Shown piece by piece: positions 1 through 3,827 of a DNA stretch of 7,891 bases (its first letter is position 1; the number at the start of each line of letters is the position of its first letter). A program made the position numbers and the translations under genes. This DNA is from JAAYEA01 sp012689325 (lineage in GTDB: Bacteria > Chloroflexota > Anaerolineae > JAAYEA01), in assembly GCA_036841525.1 (NCBI GenBank), contig DAITVZ010000125.1:1-7891 (forward strand). Direction: 5' to 3'. The notes beneath the pieces were generated by a model. It searched no databases, was not told the DNA's origin, and saw nothing but the letters and a program-made list of their open reading frames with translations.

Positions 1-67
1 AAGCCCGATTCTATCGGGCGCGGTGGCGTAGCACGGCGATTCATCGCCGTGCGGGCGGCGCGCCAAG
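1..67. repeat. Composite repeat, copy 1 (empty form)
   Basis: The copy consists of a 7-bp hairpin (arms 3-9 and 13-19, loop TCT), a 6-base spacer (22-27), and a 10-bp hairpin with a TC loop (arms 31-40 and 43-52), then a tail ending in CGCCAAG. Copy 2 at 169-269 shares all these blocks, but two hairpin units have been added: one in the spacer and one in the loop of the second hairpin. Copy 1 therefore looks like the ancestral, uninterrupted arrangement. Confidence 0.75.
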
Positions 68-71
68 TCGC

Positions 72-94
72 GCTCGGCGATGAACTCGCCGAGC
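72..94. repeat. 9-bp stem hairpin, reverse orientation of the TTCA-loop family
   Basis: Arms 72-80 and 86-94 are perfect reverse complements (GCTCGGCGA / TCGCCGAGC) around a 5-base loop TGAAC. Read on the minus strand the loop is GTTCA, so this hairpin belongs to the same loop family as its neighbours but points the other way. Confidence 0.7.
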
Positions 95-105
95 TACCAG
101 GCGGC

Positions 106-122
106 GCCTGATGGAATCAGGC
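106..122. repeat. 7-bp stem hairpin
   Basis: Arms 106-112 (GCCTGAT) and 116-122 (ATCAGGC) pair perfectly around GGA, which reads TCC on the minus strand. It sits one base before the tandem 17-base units. Confidence 0.65.
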
Positions 123-123
123 T

Positions 124-157
124 TCGGCAGTCCATGCCGCTCGGCAGTCCATGCCGC
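124..157. repeat. Perfect tandem duplication of a 17-base hairpin unit
   Basis: Bases 124-140 and 141-157 are identical copies of TCGGCAGTCCATGCCGC. The period-17 identity stops exactly at both ends (123 differs from 140, and 158 differs from 141), so the block is exactly two units. Each unit folds as CGGCA / TGCCG around a 5-base loop. A third unit with one substitution (G to T in the loop) lies at 223-239, with the same end points, inside another hairpin. Confidence 0.9.
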
Positions 158-168
158 GGAGGCTCCAG

Positions 169-269
169 AAGCCCGATTTCATCGGGCGCTGCCGACGCCA
201 TTCCATGGCGCGTAGCACGGCGTCGGCATTCCATGCCGCATTCGTCGCCGTGCGGGCCGGCACGCCAAG
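169..269. repeat. Composite repeat, copy 2 (filled form with extra hairpins)
   Basis: The hairpin at 171-187 matches 3-19 except for two loop bases. The following block, 212-222 plus 240-269, matches 28-67 with about three differences once bases 223-239 are removed. The spacer is 22 bases (190-211) where copy 1 has 6, and it contains an added hairpin (arms 196-200 and 206-210, loop TTCCA). A wider 9-bp pairing, 191-199 with 219-227, competes with the local folds, and an 8-bp outer stem, 215-222 with 246-253, encloses the inserted unit. Confidence 0.8.
223..239. mobile_element. 17-base hairpin unit inserted in the loop of another hairpin
   Basis: TCGGCATTCCATGCCGC has the same boundaries as the tandem units at 124-157 and differs from them by one base. 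It interrupts a hairpin whose uninterrupted counterpart is at 28-56. The placement is unambiguous (it cannot be slid left or right) and there is no target-site duplication. It encodes no protein. If it moves, it must rely on an enzyme encoded elsewhere or on replication slippage or templating. Calling it mobile is inference from the filled/empty comparison. Confidence 0.5.
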
Positions 270-296
270 CCGACTGCCGACTCGGCACATGCCCTG

Positions 297-324
297 CGGA
301 ACGGCTCAAGCCGTCACGACATGA
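297..324. repeat. 28-base direct repeat, copy 1
   Basis: This matches 376-403 with a single mismatch (G318 against T397), offset by 79 bases. Each copy contains the hairpin ACGGCT-CA-AGCCGT (301-306 and 309-314 here). Similarity stops immediately outside the 28 bases on both sides. Confidence 0.8.
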
Positions 325-354
325 AGAACAGCGCCGCGCACCTGCCGATGTAGT

Positions 355-370
355 AGCGACTTCAGTCGCT
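355..370. repeat. 7-bp stem hairpin with TC loop
   Basis: Arms 355-361 (AGCGACT) and 364-370 (AGTCGCT) pair perfectly around TC. This is a clean member of the loop family, lying between the two 28-base direct repeats. Confidence 0.7.
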
Positions 371-375
371 CCTCC

Positions 376-403
376 CGGAACGGCTCAAGCCGTCACTACA
401 TGA
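376..403. repeat. 28-base direct repeat, copy 2
   Basis: This is the second copy of the unit at 297-324, with hairpin arms 380-385 and 388-393. It ends 14 bases before the putative -35 box of the sulfatase gene, so the hairpin lies just upstream of the polymerase site and could be read as part of the promoter neighbourhood. Confidence 0.8.
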
Positions 404-417
404 GGACGGGCCGCCGC

Positions 418-446
418 TTGCCCGCCTTCCCAAAACGCCCTACAAT
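418..446 (+). promoter_or_regulatory. Putative sigma-70-type promoter of the sulfatase-Nudix unit
   Basis: TTGCCC (418-423, 4 of 6 to TTGACA) and TACAAT (441-446, 5 of 6 to TATAAT) are separated by 17 bases. This places a start site near 453, about 25 bases before the sulfatase ATG. The -10 box stands out as AT-rich in a GC-rich surrounding. A ribosome binding site, AGGAGG (464-469), follows with 9 bases to the ATG. The match is by eye only. Confidence 0.5.
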
Positions 447-478
447 GCCCCCAGACGTCCGAGAGGAGGGCCGCTCCC

Positions 479-1861
479 ATGTCCACCCGACCCAACATCG
501 TCCTGATCCTCGCCGACGACCTGGGCTATGGCGACCTGTCCCGCTTCAACGGCGGGCTCTCCCAGACCCCCGCGCTGGACGCCCTGCTGGACGAGGGCGT
601 CTGCCTCACCCAGCAATACACCGCCTCGCCCGTCTCCAACCCCTCCCGCGCCACGCTGATGACCGGCCGCTATCCCCACCGCACCGGCTCCATCGACACG
701 CTGGAGTGGCACGGCCTGGAGCGGCTGGCCCTGGGCGAGACGACCCTGGCCGACGTCTTGCGGCGCGCCGGCTATGTCACCGGGCTGGTGGGCAAGTGGC
801 ACCTGGGCTCCTTCGACCCGCGCTACCACCCCCTGCGCCGCGGGTTCGACGAGACGGTCTGCTTCCGCGGGGGCATGCACGACTATTACCAGTGGCGCCT
901 GGAATACGGCGAGCAGGTGGTCCGCGCCGATGGCCGCTACCTCACCGACCTCTGGAGCGACGAGGCGGTGGCCTTTATCGACCGCCACGCTGGCGAGCCG
1001 TTCTTCCTGCACGTCACCTACAACGCCCCGCACACGCCCCTCCAGGTCCCCGAGGACGAGATCGTCCCCTTCCGCGAGCGGGGGCTGTTCAACGAGGGGG
1101 TCTGCCGCATCTATGCCATGATCCGGCGGCTGGACCGGGGCGTGGAGCGCATATTGGCGGCGCTGGACCGCCGCGGCCTGCGCGAGGACACCATCGTGGT
1201 TTTCACCAGCGACAACGGCCCCCAGTTCGGCGGCCAGGGCGACCAATGCACCACCCGCTTCAACTGCCAGTACAACGGCGCCAAGGGGACCGTCTACGAG
1301 GGCGGCATCCGCGTGCCGCTGGCGATCCGCTGGCCCGCGGGGCTCCCCGGCGCGCGGCGGATCGACCGCATGGCCCACTTTGCCGACTGGTTCCCCACCC
1401 TGCTGCACGCCGCGGGCGTCCCGGTCCCCGCCGGGCTCGACCTCGACGGCGTGGACCTCTGGCCGGTGCTGCTGGGGGAGCCGGGCCAGGTCTGCGAGCG
1501 GCGCTTTTGGCAATGGAACCGCTTCACCCCGCGGATCGAGGGGAACGCCGCCATGCGCGACGGCGACTGGAAGCTGGTGCGCCCGCGCATCGCCGAGGCC
1601 ATGGAGGTCCCCACCCTCCACTGGCTGCGGGTGGCCATGTACGAGCCGGAGCATTTCATCGCCCACGGCATCATGCCCTACCCCGCGCTGCCCGCGCTGC
1701 CGCCCCCGCCGCCGCCCGAGCTCTACAACGTGCGGCTGGACCCGCTGGAGCGGGAGAACCTCGCCGCGCGCCACCCCGACGTGGCCCGGCGGATGCTCCG
1801 CGAGCTGGAGACGTGGTTCGAGGAGGTCGAGTCGGAGCGGCGGGCGATCGCGGGGGAGTGA
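479..1861 (+). CDS. Sulfatase family hydrolase, Ser-type active site, cytoplasmic
   Basis: This 460-residue protein is of the alkaline phosphatase/type I sulfatase superfamily and should hydrolyse a sulfate ester; the substrate is unknown. It opens directly into the core motif PNIVLILADDLGYGD, with metal ligands D13 and D14, and has no signal peptide, so it probably acts in the cytoplasm. The activation motif is S53-N-P-S-R57 followed by ATLMTGR. Residue 53 is Ser (codon TCC at 635-637) rather than the commoner Cys, so it should need a radical-SAM anaerobic sulfatase-maturing enzyme to form formylglycine. Other expected residues are K106 and H108 (GKWHLG), H185 (YNAPHTP), D245 and N246 (SDNGP) and K269 (NGAKGT). 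A run of six prolines near residue 410 precedes the usual ELYN...DPLERENLA tail. The ATG has AGGAGG 9 bases upstream. A phosphatase or phosphonate hydrolase of the same fold is less likely. Confidence 0.93.
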   Translation: MSTRPNIVLILADDLGYGDLSRFNGGLSQTPALDALLDEGVCLTQQYTASPVSNPSRATLMTGRYPHRTGSIDTLEWHGLERLALGETTLADVLRRAGYVTGLVGKWHLGSFDPRYHPLRRGFDETVCFRGGMHDYYQWRLEYGEQVVRADGRYLTDLWSDEAVAFIDRHAGEPFFLHVTYNAPHTPLQVPEDEIVPFRERGLFNEGVCRIYAMIRRLDRGVERILAALDRRGLREDTIVVFTSDNGPQFGGQGDQCTTRFNCQYNGAKGTVYEGGIRVPLAIRWPAGLPGARRIDRMAHFADWFPTLLHAAGVPVPAGLDLDGVDLWPVLLGEPGQVCERRFWQWNRFTPRIEGNAAMRDGDWKLVRPRIAEAMEVPTLHWLRVAMYEPEHFIAHGIMPYPALPALPPPPPPELYNVRLDPLERENLAARHPDVARRMLRELETWFEEVESERRAIAGE

Positions 1862-1896
1862 AGCGCACCGCAGGGACGCAGAGGGCGCAGAGAGAG
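1862..1896 (+). repeat. Dispersed GCAGGGACGCAGAG-type repeat filling the sulfatase-Nudix gap
   Basis: The 35-base gap consists almost entirely of a purine-rich element of the ACCGCAGAGACGCAGAG kind, which I recall as a very common intergenic repeat in several bacterial phyla. Its last bases, GCAGAGAGAG, are the only candidate ribosome binding site for the Nudix gene, so the repeat appears to supply the leader of the downstream gene. Confidence 0.6.
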
Positions 1897-2397
1897 ATGA
1901 CCATTCGCGAGCGTACCACCTGGGAGGAGCGGCGGCTGACGGTGACCTGGGAGCCGGGTCACCTGCCCCCGCGCGAGCAGGTGACCCAGGCCAGCGGCAT
2001 CTGCTTCGTCGCCGACGGGCGCATCCTGCTGGTGAGCCAGGACGGCGACCATTGGGCGCTCCCCGGCGGCCACCCCGAGCCCGGCGAGGCCCCGGAGCAG
2101 GCCCTGATCCGCGAGGTGTGGGAGGAGGCCAGCGCCCGGGTGGAGCGCTTCGCCTACCTCGGCGCGCAGCGGGTGGACGACCCCGAGGCCCCGGCGCCGC
2201 CCCATGTCTATTACCAGTTGCGTTATGTCGCCTGGGTGCGGCTGGAGCCGTTCGACCCCCAGCACGAGACGCGCCATCGGCGGCTGGTGGCGCCCGACCA
2301 GCTCATCGCGACGCTGGGCTGGGACACCACCGCCATCGCCGAGGCGCTGCTGGCGGCGGCGCAGCAAAAACAAGCCCCGGTCCCGCCCTTGCCGTGA
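1897..2397 (+). CDS. Nudix hydrolase
   Basis: This 166-residue Nudix protein should cleave a nucleoside diphosphate linked to another group X (for example a dNTP or a nucleotide-sugar), using Mg or Mn. The substrate cannot be read from the sequence. The Nudix box spans residues 58-80: G58, E64, then R72-E73-V-W-E76-E77, which hold the metal-binding glutamates. The usual Gly near the end of the box is Ser79. The preceding WALPGG is typical. The ATG at 1897 is chosen because the domain follows soon after, although its binding site (AGAGAG) is weak and lies in a repeat. The same frame is open back to a GTG at 1858 that overlaps the sulfatase stop (GTGA), which would add 13 basic and polar residues. 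Probably co-transcribed with the sulfatase. The last codons lie inside the terminator stem of the convergent gene. Confidence 0.88.
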   Translation: MTIRERTTWEERRLTVTWEPGHLPPREQVTQASGICFVADGRILLVSQDGDHWALPGGHPEPGEAPEQALIREVWEEASARVERFAYLGAQRVDDPEAPAPPHVYYQLRYVAWVRLEPFDPQHETRHRRLVAPDQLIATLGWDTTAIAEALLAAAQQKQAPVPPLP

Positions 2398-2415
2398 GGC
2401 GAGGCGGGCCGGGGC
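2366..2415 (-). terminator. Intrinsic terminator of the aldo/keto reductase gene
   Basis: Arms 2403-2415 (GGCGGGCCGGGGC) and 2374-2387 (GCCCCGGTCCCGCC) form a 13-bp GC stem with one bulged base and a 15-base loop. Read on the minus strand the stem is followed by TTGTTTTTG (2373 down to 2365), a proper U-tract. The plus strand has no T-run after the stem, so the signal works mainly for the minus-strand gene. The stem and tract lie within the last ten or so codons of the Nudix gene, whose stop codon is in the loop. Confidence 0.75.
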
Positions 2416-2440
2416 TCGATCTAGGCACACGCGACGGGTC

Positions 2441-3385
2441 TTACGTCAGCGGGAATAACTCGTTTAGCTTGGCCACCACGTCGGCGCTCAGCTCCACCTC
2501 GGCGCCGCGGGCGTTGCTCGCGACGTGCTCGGGCTTGGTGGCGCCGGTGATCACGCTGCTGACCTCGGGATGGCTCAGCAGCCAGGCCACCGCCAGTTGC
2601 GCCCGGTTGATCCCCAGGCCCTCGGCGATGGGCTTCATCTGCCGCACGCTCTCCAGCGTCTGATCGCTCAGGCGGTTGCGTAGCCCCTCGTTGATGGCGG
2701 CGCGGCTATCCGCCGGGACGCCGGCGTCGTACTTGCCGGTGAGGATGCCGCTGGATAGCGGGCTGAACGTGGTCAGGCCGATCCCCAGCGCGCGCACGGC
2801 GGGGATCACGTCGGTCTCGACGCGGGTCCGCCGGAGCAGGTTATACCCCGGCTGGTCCACGCTGGGGCGGTAGAGGTTGAACTGCCGCGCCAGCCCCACC
2901 GCCTCGGTGATCTGCGCGCCGGTCCACTCGCTGGTGCCCCAATAGAGCACCTTGCCCTGGTGCACCAGGTCGTCCATGGCGCGCACCGTCTCCTCCAGCG
3001 GGGTCTCGGGGTCGAAGCGGTGGCAGTAATAGATATCCAGGTAATCGGTGCCGATCCGCTGCAGCGTCTTGTCGATGGACTCCATGACGTGCTTGCGGGA
3101 AAGGCCGCGGTCGTTGGGGTCGTCGCTCATCGGCCAAAAGAGCTTGCTCGAGATCACCAGCCGATGGCGGGGCAGCTCCCGCAGGACCTGGCCCATCATC
3201 CGCTCGGACTCGCCCCTGGCGTAGGCGTCGGCGATATCGAAAAAGTTGATCCCGGCCTCATAGGCGGCGAGGATGATCTGGCGCGCCAGCGCCGCATCCT
3301 GAATGCTCTCCCCAAAGGTGGTCCACCCACCCAGCGCCACCGCGCTGACCTTCAGCCCCGTGTTGCCCAGACGACGAAACTTCAT
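2441..3385 (-). CDS. Aldo/keto reductase, AKR6 / Kv-beta-like
   Basis: This 314-residue NADPH-dependent oxidoreductase should reduce an aldehyde or ketone in the cytoplasm; its substrate is unknown. It begins at the TIM-barrel start (MKFRRLGNTGLKVSAVALG) and has the full catalytic tetrad: D50 and Y55 (FDIADAY), K81 (SSKLFWP) and H122 (YYCHRFD). The stretches RGLSRKH, LEETVRAMDDLV and YWGTSEW closely resemble the potassium-channel beta-subunit branch. The animal proteins have Asn at the His position, so this bacterial one keeps the standard tetrad. The cofactor end (SSVITGATKPEHV) is intact and the length is normal. The start is secure: AAGGAGG (complement of 3393-3399) lies 7 bases before the ATG. 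The gene is monocistronic, convergent with the Nudix gene and divergent from the cytochrome gene. Confidence 0.93.
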   Translation of the reverse strand: MKFRRLGNTGLKVSAVALGGWTTFGESIQDAALARQIILAAYEAGINFFDIADAYARGESERMMGQVLRELPRHRLVISSKLFWPMSDDPNDRGLSRKHVMESIDKTLQRIGTDYLDIYYCHRFDPETPLEETVRAMDDLVHQGKVLYWGTSEWTGAQITEAVGLARQFNLYRPSVDQPGYNLLRRTRVETDVIPAVRALGIGLTTFSPLSSGILTGKYDAGVPADSRAAINEGLRNRLSDQTLESVRQMKPIAEGLGINRAQLAVAWLLSHPEVSSVITGATKPEHVASNARGAEVELSADVVAKLNELFPLT

Positions 3386-3439
3386 CTCGCATCCTCCTTG
3401 GCGTGGTCGCGCCGGCCCGCGGGCGCAGCGCGCTAACAG

Positions 3440-3450
3440 TCTAGATATTA
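3440..3450 (-). promoter_or_regulatory. AT-rich island, possible -10 region for the reductase gene
   Basis: On the minus strand TAATATCTAGA is the only AT-rich stretch between the reductase start and the repeat zone, about 55-65 bases upstream of its ATG. TAATAT matches 4 of 6 bases of a -10 box. I find no convincing -35 box at 16-18 bases, so this is a weak call. Confidence 0.25.
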
Positions 3451-3499
3451 CCCGCCAACCGCCCTTCGCGCTATGAGCCAGGTCATGCGGGAGGAGGGA

Positions 3500-3552
3500 A
3501 GGGGACGCAGATGAACACGGATTGCCGGAGATGGGATCCCCTGATCCGCGGA
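3500..3552. repeat. Dispersed GACGCAGATGAACACGGATT-type intergenic repeat
   Basis: The stretch beginning GGACGCAGATGAACACGG resembles an intergenic repeat seen in many unrelated bacterial genomes. Its right part contains the small palindrome GGATC-CCCT-GATCC (3533-3546). The family assignment is from memory, not from a search. Confidence 0.45.
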
Positions 3553-3555
3553 GGT

Positions 3556-3602
3556 CGAGGCTTCAGCCGGGCCTTTGCGCAGCCAAGCCGGCCAAAGCCT
3601 CG
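3556..3602. repeat. Inverted repeat with nested pairing
   Basis: Outer arms 3556-3563 (CGAGGCTT) and 3595-3602 (AAGCCTCG) are perfect, and inner arms 3566-3570 (GCCGG) and 3588-3592 (CCGGC) can pair inside them. The left arm also contains GGCT-TC-AGCC (3559-3568), a small hairpin with the same TC loop as the array at 1-410. Confidence 0.5.
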
Positions 3603-3616
3603 GCCTCCAAGACCAG

Positions 3617-3767
3617 CCAGGGCCTGCGCCAAGTCGCGCTCGCCACAGCGGATCGCCCACCTTTGCCGCCCTGAGCTTGTCGAAGGGTGGCCAGGCGGCG
3701 CGCTTCGGGCTCGGCGTGCAAGAGCCGGACATCCCCCAAGCGATATCGGACTTGGCGCAAGCCCTGG
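3617..3767. repeat. 19-bp inverted repeats flanking 113 bases
   Basis: Bases 3617-3635 and 3749-3767 are reverse complements with one mismatch (C3624 side). The arms start CCAGGGC and end CCAAGTC. The enclosed 113 bases contain no open frame of note. The left arm continues into a 17-base stretch (3626-3642, GCGCCAAGTCGCGCTCG) that also occurs at 60-76, tying this element to the array at the left end. It has the size of a small non-autonomous element, but I see no target duplication. Confidence 0.6.
3668..3687. repeat. Short dispersed motif (TTCGACAAGCTCAGG type)
   Basis: GCCCTGAGCTTGTCGAAGGG is a sequence I recall as one of the most widespread short intergenic motifs in bacterial genomes. 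It lies in the middle of the inverted-repeat element at 3617-3767. Its role is unknown. Confidence 0.55.
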
Positions 3768-3768
3768 G

Positions 3769-3798
3769 TTGTGCGCCACATCCACTCTGTGGTATCAT
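3769..3798 (+). promoter_or_regulatory. Putative promoter of the propeller-cytochrome gene
   Basis: TATCAT (3793-3798, 5 of 6 to TATAAT) lies 30 bases before the chosen GTG start. TTGTGC (3769-3774) is 18 bases upstream but matches only the TTG of a -35 box. The position is sensible and the -10 is good, but the -35 is weak. The element sits directly after the 19-bp inverted repeat pair. Confidence 0.4.
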
Positions 3799-3827
3799 CC
3801 AACCACGACGACACGGAGGGAGGCGAG

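Larger units (their letters stand above)
1..410. repeat. Gene-free array of small palindromic repeats upstream of the sulfatase
   Basis: This stretch has no believable gene. The short open frames that cross it are arginine/proline/serine-rich translations of the repeats, with no domain and no clear ribosome binding site. It is packed with small hairpins whose stems are 5-10 bp and whose loops are 2-5 bases: 3-19, 31-52, 72-94, 106-122, 125-139, 142-156, 171-187, 196-210, 224-238 (inside 215-253), 301-314 and 355-370. Most loops read TTC, TTCA or TTCCA on one strand or the other, while the stems differ in sequence. Two halves are related: 1-67 resembles 169-269, the second half carrying extra hairpins. 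Similar short palindromes are common between genes in Chloroflexota and cyanobacteria, as far as I recall. Function is unknown; the array ends just before the sulfatase promoter. Confidence 0.85.
3386..3827. other. Divergent intergenic region made of repeat fragments
   Basis: These 442 bases separate the reductase (minus) and the propeller-cytochrome (plus). I see no supported gene; the frames crossing it are repeat translations. Recognisable pieces are an AT-rich island near 3440-3450, a GACGCAGATGAACACGGATT-type repeat (3500-3552), an inverted repeat (3556-3602), a 19-bp inverted repeat pair (3617-3767) around a TTCGACAAGCTCAGG-type motif, and a putative promoter at 3769-3798. Confidence 0.7.

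Noticed and set aside
80..403. A 107-residue open frame (and a 71-residue one on the opposite strand) in the left array
   Set aside because: The translation follows the repeats, is compositionally odd, has no domain and no good ribosome binding site, and both strands are open as is usual for GC-rich repeats.
1..410. CRISPR array
   Set aside because: The repeats are short, differ in stem sequence, have no uniform spacers and no regular period, and no cas gene is near.
400..1896. A long open frame that runs in another frame through the sulfatase gene into the Nudix gene
   Set aside because: Only its last part (from 1897) shows a real domain. The rest is Arg/Pro/Gly-rich antiphase translation of a gene with clear sulfatase motifs.
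3687..3827. Earlier in-frame ATG start for the cytochrome gene
   Set aside because: The added 47 residues are basic, come from repeat DNA and would bury the signal peptide. The GTG at 3828 has a good binding site and is followed at once by the signal sequence.
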